Source of the DNA: Methanorbis rubei
GTDB taxonomy: Archaea > Halobacteriota > Methanomicrobia > Methanomicrobiales > Methanocorpusculaceae
Direction of reading: 5' to 3'
NCBI RefSeq assembly: GCF_032714495.1
Contig: NZ_JAWDKB010000007.1
Coordinates: 1-64,000, forward strand
DNA length: 64,000 bases
The translations under genes were made by a program, and so were the position numbers. The first letter of the stretch is position 1, and each line of letters starts with the position of its first letter. The notes beneath the pieces were generated by a model. That model saw nothing but the letters and a program-made list of their open reading frames with translations. It searched no databases and was not told the origin of the DNA. Positions 16,183 to 24,413 of the stretch are shown here, one piece after another.

Positions 16183-17312
16183 ACTATTAATTGTTCGTCG
16201 AAGTTAGTAAACCTGTCAAATCCGTTCTCTGTAATTACCCCCATATCCTCAAGCCGTACTCCCCCCACACCCGGGTAGTAGAGGCCTGGTTCGATGGTTA
16301 CAACGTTTCCCGGCTCAAGAATGCCGCCCGCAAGTGACAACGATGGCCCTTCATGAATCTCAAGACCCACGCCGTGTCCGAGGCTGTGAATAAATCCTGA
16401 CGAGCCTGCGGTTACATATCCTCTCTCGGCAAAAAAGTCCACCACTGCCTTGTGCACATCTGCTCCCGAAATTCCGGGAGCAAGCATCTCTGCTGCCAGC
16501 TCTTTTGCTTCATGCACGACCGCATACATCTGCACAATCTCTTCACGCGGGGCACCTTTTGAAATCGTTCTTGCCATGTCGGCAAAGTATCCGTTTGCCA
16601 GACTGCGGGGAAACACATCCATAACAATCGGTTGGTTTGCATACAGCTGCCCGGTTCCCAGGCAGTGCGGCATTGCCGTGTCGGTCCCGCACGAGATGAT
16701 GGTGTCGCGCTCCTCGCACTTCCAGGGACGAAGGGATGCTGCAATCACATCCCTGACCTTCTCCGAAGTCACGGGCTCATCCTCAAATATCAGTCCTTTG
16801 TCCTCTCCGACCTCTGACTTTCTGATAAGATCCACCGCACAGCGGGTGGCCTCTTCGTTTCTTTTCTGCACTTCGCGTATCAGTGCGATTTCATCTGAGG
16901 ACTTCACCGTCCGCATTCCTGCAACCGTTCCCCGGTCAACGATAACGTCTGCAACACTCATCAGGGTCTGGGCAAAACCCACCGGCATGGAGGAGGGGAC
17001 AAGGAGTTTTTTTCCGGCAAAGTTTCCGATCATGTGTGCGGTTGCAACTTCTGCATCCTGATACTCTTTCAGGAGATCAGGGAGTCCTGCCGCGCTCCTT
17101 GTTACCACGTTGCATGTTGTCTCTCTGCGCGCACGCAGTTCCTCCATCGATGAAACAATTACTGTTCCCTCTCCTTCTTTCGAATAAATGTAGATGTAGG
17201 GGTCCGATGTCAAAAATCCTGCCAAATATCGCATGTCTGCGTTTTCCGACGAGTCATAGACGACGTATGCATCACAGTTTTTTTCGGTTAGGGCATCTGC
17301 CAGATCTCTCAT
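16179..17312 (-). CDS. pepQ: Xaa-Pro aminopeptidase/dipeptidase (M24 family)
   Basis: 377 residues: a creatinase-like N-domain (~1-140), then a pita-bread catalytic domain with VMDVFPRS..GYFADMART (two Asp), SLGHGVGLEIHEGP (His), VTIEPGLYYPG (Glu) and RLEDMGVIT (Glu). Cleaves Xaa-Pro bonds in peptides. First gene of an operon with map. Dipeptidase versus aminopeptidase cannot be decided from sequence. Confidence 0.92.
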   Translation of the reverse strand: MRDLADALTEKNCDAYVVYDSSENADMRYLAGFLTSDPYIYIYSKEGEGTVIVSSMEELRARRETTCNVVTRSAAGLPDLLKEYQDAEVATAHMIGNFAGKKLLVPSSMPVGFAQTLMSVADVIVDRGTVAGMRTVKSSDEIALIREVQKRNEEATRCAVDLIRKSEVGEDKGLIFEDEPVTSEKVRDVIAASLRPWKCEERDTIISCGTDTAMPHCLGTGQLYANQPIVMDVFPRSLANGYFADMARTISKGAPREEIVQMYAVVHEAKELAAEMLAPGISGADVHKAVVDFFAERGYVTAGSSGFIHSLGHGVGLEIHEGPSLSLAGGILEPGNVVTIEPGLYYPGVGGVRLEDMGVITENGFDRFTNFDEQLIV

Positions 17313-17378
17313 AGTTCATCTACAGATCTGTTGTAGAGAGATGTAGTATTTATTGCTCGGACACCGATGTACATACTA

Positions 17379-17729
17379 ATGGACGATAAAGAACAGATGA
17401 TGTTTAAGGGGAAATTTACTATCCTCGTTGTTCTCCTCAACGTCATCATCTTCTCCGCTGCTGTTGCTGTCTGCGTGTGGGCAATAATTGATGACAGTTA
17501 CTGGTTCAAACTGCCGGTTGTTGTCGCTGCCGCTCTCATTTGCGCTGTATCTGTTCTAATTTTTGTTCCCCGCTACAAAGCAACCAGAGCATGGCTGCAA
17601 GTTCACGGAACAACCAAAGAGGAACGGCTTGCCATCGCAAAGAAAGAGGACGACGAGTACCGTGCACGGATTCGCGCGGAACTGGAAGCCGAGATGCGAG
17701 AAGAAGAAAGCAAAGATAAACAGGATTGA
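17379..17729 (+). CDS. Small two-helix membrane protein, unrecognised
   Basis: About 116 residues if started at MDDKEQMMFKG (17379); an ATG 12 bases earlier is possible. Two transmembrane helices (~15-35 and 45-62) are followed by a long charged, probably coiled, cytoplasmic tail (EERLAIAKKEDDEYRARIRAELEAEM). Seven bases separate it from the winged-helix gene downstream, so they may work together. No known function. Confidence 0.75.
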   Translation: MDDKEQMMFKGKFTILVVLLNVIIFSAAVAVCVWAIIDDSYWFKLPVVVAAALICAVSVLIFVPRYKATRAWLQVHGTTKEERLAIAKKEDDEYRARIRAELEAEMREEESKDKQD

Positions 17730-17736
17730 TGATATC

Positions 17737-18039
17737 ATGCTGAGCAAAATCAAAGGAGAAGTGGAGCTGCTTGAGCGCCATCTGTCGGTTATGCGGGTTG
17801 TTGCCAGAACCGGACCGATTGGTATTATGAAACTCACCGAAGAACTCAGTCAGCCCCAGCATCGGATACGCTATTCTCTGCGGGTTCTTGAGCAGATGCA
17901 GTACATCAAGGCAACTCCTGCGGGCGCTGTTGCAACGCCGAAGGCATATGAGATGCTTGAACATTTTGATGAGGAGCTTGAGGGTCTGATTCGGCAGCTT
18001 GCGGTTCTTCATCAGGATAAAACCATCTCCAAATCATAA
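17737..18039 (+). CDS. Winged-helix DNA-binding protein (100 residues)
   Basis: Starts MLSKIKGEVELLERHL. Helix-turn-helix region IGIMKLTEELSQPQHRIRYSLRVLEQMQYI, then a wing (ATPAGAVATPKA) and a C-terminal helix likely used for dimerisation. Predicted transcriptional regulator; target unknown. Probably co-transcribed with the small membrane protein upstream. A longer in-frame upstream extension overlaps that gene and is rejected. Confidence 0.82.
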   Translation: MLSKIKGEVELLERHLSVMRVVARTGPIGIMKLTEELSQPQHRIRYSLRVLEQMQYIKATPAGAVATPKAYEMLEHFDEELEGLIRQLAVLHQDKTISKS

Positions 18040-18110
18040 TCTTTAATACAACAGGTTGCCTATGTATTTAGGCAAGACACGTGCGAAATACCTTCGTAAT
18101 GTGTTCGATT

Positions 18111-18183
18111 GCCGCCATAACTCAGTTGGTAGAGTGGCTGGCTGTTAACCAGCATGTCACAGGTTCGAGTCCTGTTGGCGGCG
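18111..18183 (+). tRNA. tRNA-Asn (GTT)
   Basis: 73 nt. Acceptor GCCGCCA/TGGCGGC, anticodon loop CTGTTAA, T-arm ACAGGTTCGAGTCCTGT. CCA is not encoded. The following 362 bp up to 18545 contain no gene I can support. Confidence 0.97.
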
Positions 18184-18545
18184 CTTCTTTTGTTTTTCTG
18201 TTCAGTGTTTTTTTTCATGAAATATTTCTGTCTTTGTCATTCTGGTTTTGTCTGCGCCTGTTTCTCGTATCCATGACATTTTCTGACGAAGTGTATTCCT
18301 GTAGAACTACTGGGTTGTTGGAAGTGCTTCTGAAATTGGCATGAACTGCGAACTGTTCGGTGTGAAGCGGTGTTTTTCGCGGGCAATTTGCATATATTCA
18401 GAATTATTTGCCGAATGATCAACCGACGAACAGGTTTAAGTAGATGTATGTCGAATATAATGTGTTCTTCTGCAAGGGAACAAATTTCTTTCGGGAAGCA
18501 GATTCGTCTGCATTCCCATTTTCTGTATTATCTGCCAGTAGCATT
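18184..18545. other. Intergenic region between two tRNAs
   Basis: T-rich after the first tRNA (TTTTGTTTTTCTG, then TTTTTTTT), consistent with termination. A TTTAAGTA element near 18434 could be part of the promoter of the next tRNA or a small RNA. No repeat-family element and no protein-like frame seen. Confidence 0.4.
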
Positions 18546-18617
18546 GGGCCTGTAGCTTAGTGGTGGAGCGCCCGGCTCATAACCGGGTGGTCGTGGGTTC
18601 GAACCCCTCCGGGCCCA
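18546..18617 (+). tRNA. tRNA with CAT anticodon (elongator Met or agmatidine-type Ile2)
   Basis: 72 nt. Acceptor GGGCCTG/CGGGCCC with discriminator A; anticodon loop CTCATAA; T-arm TGGGTTCGAACCC. It lacks the AGC.. start of archaeal initiator tRNA. The GGGCC-type acceptor resembles tRNA-Ile, so this may be the Ile2 species whose C34 is modified with agmatine by TiaS. Elongator Met is the alternative. Confidence 0.93.
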
Positions 18618-18704
18618 TTTCTTGGGGATGTCTGTTGTATTTTTCTTTCTCCCGTTCAGTTGCGCATCCTACATCATTTTAACCGGTGAGCGACTCATTA
18701 TATA

Positions 18705-19013
18705 TGGGACTAGTCCGGGTGGCTTGGCGTCACCTGTAACCTGAAACAGCCAATATGCAGGGGACGAAGTTTGAGGACGGCTGTGGCAGTCCAACTGACG
18801 CGGCATATTCTGACGTTGATACCTCGTCCTGTGAGGTCAGCGGCGATGACGGGCACATCCGGAGGGATGTGCTCTCATCTCGTCGTGGGCACCGGTTCAG
18901 GCCCGGAAGGGAGCAGACCTACTGTGAACGCATGGCGCCCACGGGGTTGCGGGGCGGAGAAGGGGTATGTCAGAGAGGCTGGATGTGCGCTTTCAACCGA
19001 TAACGTGTCCCAT
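18705..19013 (+). ncRNA. srpRNA: Signal recognition particle (7S) RNA
   Basis: About 309 nt, the normal archaeal length. The 5' domain has CCGGGTGGCTTGGCGTCACCTG. The SRP54-binding helix 8 is unmistakable: GGTTCAGGCCCGGAAGGGAGCAG with the GGAAG tetraloop region. The 5' TGGGAC (18705-18710) pairs with the 3' GTCCCA (19007-19012), closing helix 1. TTTTAACC around 18677-18684 is a plausible promoter element. Confidence 0.95.
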
Positions 19014-19039
19014 CTTTTACTTTTACGAGGCATTTCTTC

Positions 19040-20005
19040 ATGGCAAAAGTGACTATCATTGGTGCAACCGGTCAGGTTGGTTCATACGCAGCCCATGCTG
19101 TATCGCAGTTTCCGCATGTTCAGGAAATGTGCCTCTACGGCAGACCTGGTAATGAGCAGTATCTTGACGGACTAGCGCATGATATGATGGACTCGTTTGC
19201 CGCACGAGGGACGAACACGAGAGTTACGTTTGGGACAAATCCCAAAGAGCTGCGTGGTTCTGACATTGTTGTTCTAACATCCGGGGTTCCAAGGAAACCT
19301 GATCAGTCCAGACTGGATCTTGCACTGGAAAATGCCAAGATTGTGCGCCACTTTGCTGAGCAGGTTGGCCGCATGGCACCTGATGCGATTCTTCTTGTGG
19401 TGACCAATCCGGTGGATATTATGACCTCCGTTGCCCTGAAATATTCGGGAATGATGCCGCACCGTGTGTTTGGTCTTGGCACGCATCTGGATTCAATGCG
19501 TCTGAAAGCATGCCTTGCCGAGTTCTTTAATGTGCATGTGAGTGAGGTTCACACCCGTATCATTGGCGAGCACGGCGATACGATGGTTCCCATGTGGTCG
19601 GCAACGACTGTCGGCGGTATTCAGATCGATAATATGATTGGTATTGCGAAGCTGCCGCGCGATGAGATGATTGAGCGGGTGAAAAACAGCGGCACGTATA
19701 TTATCAAAGCAAAAGGTGCGACCGTTTTTGGTCCTGGTGATGCTGTTGCCACGCTTGTCCGAACGATTGTTGAGGATGAGAACCGCATGCTGACGGTTTC
19801 AACGCAGATCCGGCGCGAAATTTTCGGGCATGACGGCGTTTGCATCAGTGTTCCAACGAGAATCACTCGAGGGGGAGTGTTTCCTATCGGCGTTCGCTTG
19901 TCTCCGACCGAGGAAGCTATGTTCAGCACTTCGGTGAAGATGATTAAGGAGCTTACCGAGCGGATTTATGCTGCTCTTGATGCGGATTCTTCAGAGACCG
20001 CATAA
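19040..20005 (+). CDS. mdh: Malate dehydrogenase (LDH-like, archaeal)
   Basis: 321 residues. Interconverts malate and oxaloacetate. N-terminal Rossmann loop GATGQVG; substrate loop SGVPRKPDQSRLDL with the arginines expected for dicarboxylates; VTNPVD; catalytic His in GEHGDTMVP. Closest by pattern to MJ0490-type enzymes. The YGRP after the second strand, in place of an acidic residue, could favour NADP; this is an inference. It directly follows the SRP RNA gene. Confidence 0.93.
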   Translation: MAKVTIIGATGQVGSYAAHAVSQFPHVQEMCLYGRPGNEQYLDGLAHDMMDSFAARGTNTRVTFGTNPKELRGSDIVVLTSGVPRKPDQSRLDLALENAKIVRHFAEQVGRMAPDAILLVVTNPVDIMTSVALKYSGMMPHRVFGLGTHLDSMRLKACLAEFFNVHVSEVHTRIIGEHGDTMVPMWSATTVGGIQIDNMIGIAKLPRDEMIERVKNSGTYIIKAKGATVFGPGDAVATLVRTIVEDENRMLTVSTQIRREIFGHDGVCISVPTRITRGGVFPIGVRLSPTEEAMFSTSVKMIKELTERIYAALDADSSETA

Positions 20006-20039
20006 TAATTTTATATTCTGTTTTACGGGTATTTGCTCT

Positions 20040-20133
20040 ACTTATTTGTTTACTGACAACTAACGTTAGTCGTAGCTCCGCCCATGGAACACATGCTTGT
20101 GGCCTGCTTACCGCTTCGCGGGAAAAGCGGAAC
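20040..20133. repeat. Degraded family III element
   Basis: TACTTATTTGTTTACTG then CGTAGCTCCGCCCATGGAACACATG, the TTGTGGCCTGC module and CCGCTTCGCGG. Matches the left half of 9487-9748 with several changes. Confidence 0.55.
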
Positions 20134-20188
20134 TTACATGAAAGTACAATAAGCAGCCAAATTTGCAATGAAAAGAAAAAAAAAGTAT

Positions 20189-20449
20189 TTAGAGCAGCCG
20201 GTTCAGAGATTCAATCTCTGCGCGATCGATGCCTGCAATGCCTGCAAACATGCCTTCGATCTTGTCGCCGGAGCCTTCCTCATCTTCTGCGATCACCATG
20301 AGCTTGATTGCGGAGAGGCCAAATCCAATTGGTTCCACTCTCATATCCTGAATGCCTGGGATCTTTGCCTTAATGTCGGCCTGAAGCTTTGCCATGTCAA
20401 CTTCCGGGGATTCCGGCATGACTTTAATGATTACTGCGACTTCGCCCAT
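20189..20449 (-). CDS. ef1b: Translation elongation factor aEF-1beta
   Basis: 86 residues from ATG 20449 (MGEVAVIIKVMPESPE), the usual family start; a GTG nine bases earlier is possible. Nucleotide-exchange factor for EF-1alpha; alpha-beta sandwich ending with VEPIGFGLSAIKLMV. It lies nine bases after a zinc-ribbon gene, a pairing often seen in euryarchaea. Confidence 0.95.
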   Translation of the reverse strand: MGEVAVIIKVMPESPEVDMAKLQADIKAKIPGIQDMRVEPIGFGLSAIKLMVIAEDEEGSGDKIEGMFAGIAGIDRAEIESLNRLL

Positions 20450-20458
20450 ATTATTCAC

Positions 20459-20620
20459 TTATGGTCCCTGGAATCCGCATTTCGGACAGGTGTATTTTAC
20501 GCTCTGCTTGCGGCAGTATGCGCAGCGGTAAATAACTTCTCCACAGTCCGGGCACTTAAATTCTGTTGCACCGCGCTCTGCGAGCGGGGCATTACATGAC
20601 GTACATTTCGTAGCTGCCAT
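20459..20620 (-). CDS. Small zinc-ribbon protein (HVO_2753-like)
   Basis: 53 residues with four CxxC motifs: CTSC, CPDC, CAYC and CPKC, forming two zinc-binding sites. Starts MAATKCTSCNAPLAERG. It matches the small archaeal zinc-finger family encoded beside aEF-1beta. Function is not settled; a translation-linked role is suggested by the neighbour. Too short for many automatic gene calls. Confidence 0.9.
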   Translation of the reverse strand: MAATKCTSCNAPLAERGATEFKCPDCGEVIYRCAYCRKQSVKYTCPKCGFQGP

Positions 20621-20684
20621 TCGATCAAACTCTCTAAATTATTAGTTCCCCACAATTATAAACGTGTGGCCTTCACCACTCTGA

Positions 20685-21269
20685 TTACTGGAGGCGGGTT
20701 CCCAGCACATTTTCTCCGGAGAGATACTGTATCAGGCGTTTTGGCTTGCGTCCATTGAGTATTACTGCCTTGATATGATATTTATTAAGAATCTGCACGC
20801 AGCAGGGATCAATGACATCTGTGGTCGTGCCGAGGGTAAGTTCAGGCAAAAGTTTTCCGTTCGTTACTACGCCGTCCACTGATTTGAGAAGTATCAGCTG
20901 GCAGCCCAGCTCTCCTGCAACCCATGCCGCAATCGAGTCTGAGGTTATGTCCCATGAGTGGGGCAGAGGGTCGTACTCACGAAGAAATGTGTAGGGAAGA
21001 AATATTTCTGCGCCGCTTTCTGGCATGGTGCAGTGGCTCGTTGTTTTCAGGCCGAAGGTTGAGAGATACCAGCCATATTGATCCATCGCAGCGACTGCCA
21101 TCCAGTGTGCGGCGTCTCCGTCGATGCCGAGGTCTCGGACGTCATTGGCAAACACTCCTCCGCCGGGAATTATCAGCGCCGGAGTTTTGATCTCCCCAAA
21201 CTCGTGCAGAATATCTTCTGCAACATCGATCAGGCTGCCGCCAATTTTTATCACAACTCCTTCGGTCAT
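20685..21269 (-). CDS. mfnE: Amino-acid-kinase-fold protein, likely MfnE of methanofuran synthesis
   Basis: 194 residues from ATG 21269. Amino acid kinase fold: KIGGSL at the start, IPGGG, and LLKSVDGVV for nucleotide binding. In methanogens this short version (MJ0458 type) is MfnE, which phosphorylates 5-(aminomethyl)-3-furanmethanol phosphate to the diphosphate for methanofuran assembly. It is divergent from the PLD-like gene, 46 bases apart. Function is assigned by family resemblance; the separate mfnB gene at 35989-36678 supports it. Confidence 0.82.
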   Translation of the reverse strand: MTEGVVIKIGGSLIDVAEDILHEFGEIKTPALIIPGGGVFANDVRDLGIDGDAAHWMAVAAMDQYGWYLSTFGLKTTSHCTMPESGAEIFLPYTFLREYDPLPHSWDITSDSIAAWVAGELGCQLILLKSVDGVVTNGKLLPELTLGTTTDVIDPCCVQILNKYHIKAVILNGRKPKRLIQYLSGENVLGTRLQ

Positions 21270-21315
21270 AGATATCTGCAATACTATTAATCAGTCTCAT
21301 GACACAAAAACCAGT

Positions 21316-22992
21316 ATGAGATCATGGTTGGCCGCAGTTGTTTTTGTTCTCGCATGTCTCACTATTCCTTCCGCATCCGCGTTTCTGATAACCGAGGTCT
21401 GCCCTGACGGGTATGCGAAAGGTGATGGGGATGAGTATTTTGTCCTTTCAGGATCGGGGAGTCTTGACGGGTGGGTGGTGACCGACGGGGAAGGCTCGGT
21501 TCGTTTTCCTACCGGGTCGGCTTCGCGGGAATCTCTGACTGTGGCGCGTGATGGCGCTGCCTACTATGATGTTCACGGCATCCACCCTGACTATGAAATT
21601 TTGTCCACGCTTGACGTTGTTCCTGATATGGTCTCCACCGGCAGATTTCAGATGGCAAACACGAAGGATGATGTCACTCTGCTTTTTTACGATGAACCAG
21701 TTCAGTTCTTCTCATGGCCCGAGGATTTTTCCTCCAAGAATGGAATGATTCATGTGTTTTCCGAAGGTGTCTGGGATGAACGCATACAGCGCATCGGTCA
21801 GAGCAGTTTTGTTCCTGAGACCTTCACCGCAGACTCGGTGACGCTGTTTGTGTCGCCCGACTCCTCGTTTGAGGTGGTGAATGGTGTCATAACAGCAACG
21901 CAGTCTGAGATGCTCATCTCTATGTATGAGTTTACGCACCCGGAGCTTGCCGAGTCTGTTGCTGACGCTGCTTTGCGCGGTGTGAATGTAACTTTGCTTG
22001 TCGAAGGGGGTCCCGTGGGCGGCATGAGTTCTGAAGAGAAAGGTGTCCTGAATTATCTGACGGACGCGGGCGTGTCGATTTACACGATCGAAAGCATGGA
22101 TACAAAACCTGCCAGATACCGGTATCTCCACACAAAGTATCTTGTCTCTGACGACTTCGTCACGCTTGTTCTCTCTGAAAACTTCAAACCAACCGGCATT
22201 CCTCTTCCGGGGACTCGCGGAAACAGGGGGTGGGGTGCGGCTGTCTACAGCACCGGCGTTGCAAGCTATTTCAGCAAGGTCTTTTCCGCAGACCTTGGCG
22301 GGTATGACATCTACTCATATGTTCGAACATCTGATCCGTTTCCGCCTTCCTGGTCTGATGAAGATATTGTGGTTCATTTCCCTGCGCGCTCCATCCAAAA
22401 TGTTCTGGTAACGCCGGTCATTTCTCCTGATACCAGCCACTTAATTCCTGATCTTGTCCTCTCTGCTGAGAAAAGAGTTGATCTTCAGCAGGCATACATC
22501 TCCCCATATCCAAACAGCGCGCGCAATATTTGGCTGGATTATGTGCTTGATGCGGGGGGTCGCGGCATTGATGTACGGGTGATGCTTGACGGCATGTACT
22601 ACAACACGGACGGCGAGCATGACAACGACGAAACCGCTGCAAATATCAATCGGCTGTCTGAAAACGATGATATTCTTGTGGAAGCACGTCTGATGCATCC
22701 GAGCCAATCAATTACGAAACTGCACAACAAAGGGGTGATAGTTGATATGAAATACGTACTTGTGAGTTCTGTCAACTGGAATTATAATTCTCCAAATAAT
22801 AATCGTGAATCAGGGATTATCATCGAAAATGCGGATGCAGCCAGATATTTTTCTGATGTTTTTGATTTTGACTGGAATGATGGATCCGGCGAATTTCGAA
22901 TCGCTGCTCCCGGTGGGGTTGATCTGCGCTACGCCGTAGTCGTCGTAATTGTAATGTTACTGTTTGTCATTTGGCTACTGAAACGACGTTAA
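21316..22992 (+). CDS. Exported, membrane-anchored phospholipase-D-superfamily protein
   Basis: 558 residues from ATG 21316 (MRSWLAAVVFVLACL, a clear signal peptide). Residues ~20-150 resemble a lamin-tail-like beta domain (FLITEVCPDGYAKGDGDEYFVL). Two PLD domains carry HTKYLVSD and HNKGVIVD, both complete HxK(x)4D motifs. A C-terminal transmembrane helix ends LLKRR, placing the enzyme on the outer face. It could be a phosphodiesterase or nuclease acting on extracellular DNA or lipid; the substrate is unknown. Confidence 0.9.
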   Translation: MRSWLAAVVFVLACLTIPSASAFLITEVCPDGYAKGDGDEYFVLSGSGSLDGWVVTDGEGSVRFPTGSASRESLTVARDGAAYYDVHGIHPDYEILSTLDVVPDMVSTGRFQMANTKDDVTLLFYDEPVQFFSWPEDFSSKNGMIHVFSEGVWDERIQRIGQSSFVPETFTADSVTLFVSPDSSFEVVNGVITATQSEMLISMYEFTHPELAESVADAALRGVNVTLLVEGGPVGGMSSEEKGVLNYLTDAGVSIYTIESMDTKPARYRYLHTKYLVSDDFVTLVLSENFKPTGIPLPGTRGNRGWGAAVYSTGVASYFSKVFSADLGGYDIYSYVRTSDPFPPSWSDEDIVVHFPARSIQNVLVTPVISPDTSHLIPDLVLSAEKRVDLQQAYISPYPNSARNIWLDYVLDAGGRGIDVRVMLDGMYYNTDGEHDNDETAANINRLSENDDILVEARLMHPSQSITKLHNKGVIVDMKYVLVSSVNWNYNSPNNNRESGIIIENADAARYFSDVFDFDWNDGSGEFRIAAPGGVDLRYAVVVVIVMLLFVIWLLKRR

Positions 22993-23035
22993 AAAAAGTT
23001 TTGTTTTATATCTGTTGGTCGGTTCACAGACAATT

Positions 23036-23275
23036 TTACGCTGATGCCGGAGTTGTGCCGGTGGTGAGCTTTGGCTGATAAATTGCCTGTCTGGCATCAC
23101 GGAAGTTGAACTTCTCGATGATGAGTCCCTGTTCCTTCAGGCGCTTTAAAGCATATCGAACGGTACGCGGAGCAAGTCCGGTGCCCGCAACGATATCCTT
23201 GTGGGTCTGGGATCCAGTCCTCTCCAGGAGATGGTAAATCGTGATACACGATTGGGGCAAATTTGTTCTTTGCAT
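23036..23275 (-). CDS. Winged-helix regulator, paralogue A
   Basis: 79 residues from ATG 23275. Motif HKDIVAGTGLAPRTVRYALKRLKEQGLI, a MarR/ArsR-like HTH, then EKFNFRDARQAIY. It is ~60% identical by eye to the protein at 23486-23725. The upstream palindrome TTGTTCGT/ACGAACAA (23316-23337) is a likely operator, suggesting autoregulation. Confidence 0.87.
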   Translation of the reverse strand: MQRTNLPQSCITIYHLLERTGSQTHKDIVAGTGLAPRTVRYALKRLKEQGLIIEKFNFRDARQAIYQPKLTTGTTPASA

Positions 23276-23315
23276 ACAAAACAATTGTCTTGTAAGTATA
23301 AATAGTTTTGTTATT

Positions 23316-23337
23316 TTGTTCGTATTGTCACGAACAA
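23316..23337. promoter_or_regulatory. Putative operator of the twin winged-helix regulators
   Basis: TTGTTCGT and ACGAACAA with a 6-base spacer, ~41 bases upstream of regulator A. The same half-site ACGAACAA occurs at 23727-23734, immediately upstream of regulator B. Confidence 0.6.
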
Positions 23338-23485
23338 TATGGAAAAATGCCCCTAAATGAGCTTTGATAGTTCATTTATGGGATTACTGCTTGTAAACGG
23401 AAAAACCGGTCACAATTTGTTGATTTATTTTTACTATGAATTTTACAAAAAAGAAGAAATTTCTGGTTTTTTCTCAAACCATCAA

Positions 23486-23725
23486 CTACACCGTAGCCTG
23501 TGTAGGTGCTGCAGGGATCTTACTCGAGTAAAGAATCTGCCGTGCATCGCGGAAATTGAACTTCTCCACGAGCATATCGTGTTCCTTTAACTTTTTCAGC
23601 GCGTAACGGATGGTTCTTGGTGATAATCCCGTTAACTGGGCGATTTCCTTGTGTGTCAGAGAGTTGTACGGATCAAGTACTGTGAGCACTTTGACCGATG
23701 ACTTGGGGAGTTCTGTTTTAGTCAT
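23486..23725 (-). CDS. Winged-helix regulator, paralogue B
   Basis: 79 residues from ATG 23725. HKEIAQLTGLSPRTIRYALKKLKEHDML followed by EKFNFRDARQILY, the same layout and length as regulator A, so a tandem duplication. An ACGAACAA half-site touches its start (23727-23734). Possible cross-regulation or heterodimers. Targets unknown. Confidence 0.87.
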   Translation of the reverse strand: MTKTELPKSSVKVLTVLDPYNSLTHKEIAQLTGLSPRTIRYALKKLKEHDMLVEKFNFRDARQILYSSKIPAAPTQATV

Positions 23726-23726
23726 A

Positions 23727-23734
23727 ACGAACAA
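23727..23734. promoter_or_regulatory. Operator half-site upstream of regulator B
   Basis: ACGAACAA, identical to one arm of the palindrome at 23316-23337, lies two bases upstream of the start codon of regulator B. Confidence 0.45.
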
Positions 23735-23819
23735 TCGACTTCTGCAGATATATAATTATTCATGGTGCCAAATGCAGCAACATACAAGTATGTCCGCATC
23801 AATATATTGAAAAATAGAC

Positions 23820-24179
23820 ATGCTTACACAGCCGGAACGACGAGCGGTCCTTCTTCTTGCCGGAGTTGTACTGCTGCTCCTGGCGTTTCATCTGGGAACA
23901 ACTCTTTTTGTACCGGACGGCGGGGCAGTGGCATACTCAGCTGATCTTGCTGACGGTGTGCTGGTAAAACACACCGGTACTGTTTTAGATCTCACTTTTA
24001 CCAAAACTGGCGGTCATTTGATCGTCAACGTATCCGGAACTGATGTGTTCGTGCCTGGCGGCGCATCAAAACTCACCCTGCTTGTTGGCGATCAGGTAAC
24101 CCTGCGCGGCATTACTGAGACATATTCCGGAAAAAAAGAGATTATAGTGAATGATCCTTCAGATATTGCGAAAATTTAG
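23820..24179 (+). CDS. Membrane-anchored OB-fold protein
   Basis: 119 residues. One N-terminal transmembrane helix (VLLLAGVVLLLLAFHLG), then an extracellular domain with the strand pattern of an OB fold (HTGTVLDLTFTKTGGHLIVNV..LTLLVGDQVTLRGITETYSGKKEIIV). It may bind nucleic acid or sugar. No neighbour clarifies the role. Its stop overlaps the stop of the convergent small gene. Confidence 0.72.
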   Translation: MLTQPERRAVLLLAGVVLLLLAFHLGTTLFVPDGGAVAYSADLADGVLVKHTGTVLDLTFTKTGGHLIVNVSGTDVFVPGGASKLTLLVGDQVTLRGITETYSGKKEIIVNDPSDIAKI

Positions 24180-24358
24180 TTCCGGTTGGCTTTACCCGGA
24201 ACACCCTCTCCCTCGATGACCTTTATCTGATTACCAAGGGACTTCTTCTTTGACGGTTCAGTTCCCTCAACTTTCGTTGACTTGATTTTGGATTTGCGGC
24301 CTTCAACACCCGCGCCAGTGTCGCTGCCCTCGTGAATGTCATTAAATTTTATCCGCAT
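24176..24358 (-). CDS. Small charged protein, unrecognised
   Basis: 60 residues (MRIKFNDIHEGSDTGAGVEG...), rich in Lys, Glu and Gly with no hydrophobic core, so probably disordered or RNA-binding. It is divergent from the gene at 24414 and shares stop-codon bases with the OB-fold gene. Reading the opposite strand gives no alternative. Likely real but the evidence is limited to composition and fit. Confidence 0.55.
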   Translation of the reverse strand: MRIKFNDIHEGSDTGAGVEGRKSKIKSTKVEGTEPSKKKSLGNQIKVIEGEGVPGKANRN

Positions 24359-24413
24359 ACTGATTCATTGGCCCACAACAATAAAGTCATTTGCCTCAAG
24401 ACTATTACAGCAG

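Noticed and set aside
18546-18617. Initiator tRNA-Met
   Set aside because: The acceptor begins GGGCC rather than the AGC start expected of archaeal initiator tRNA.
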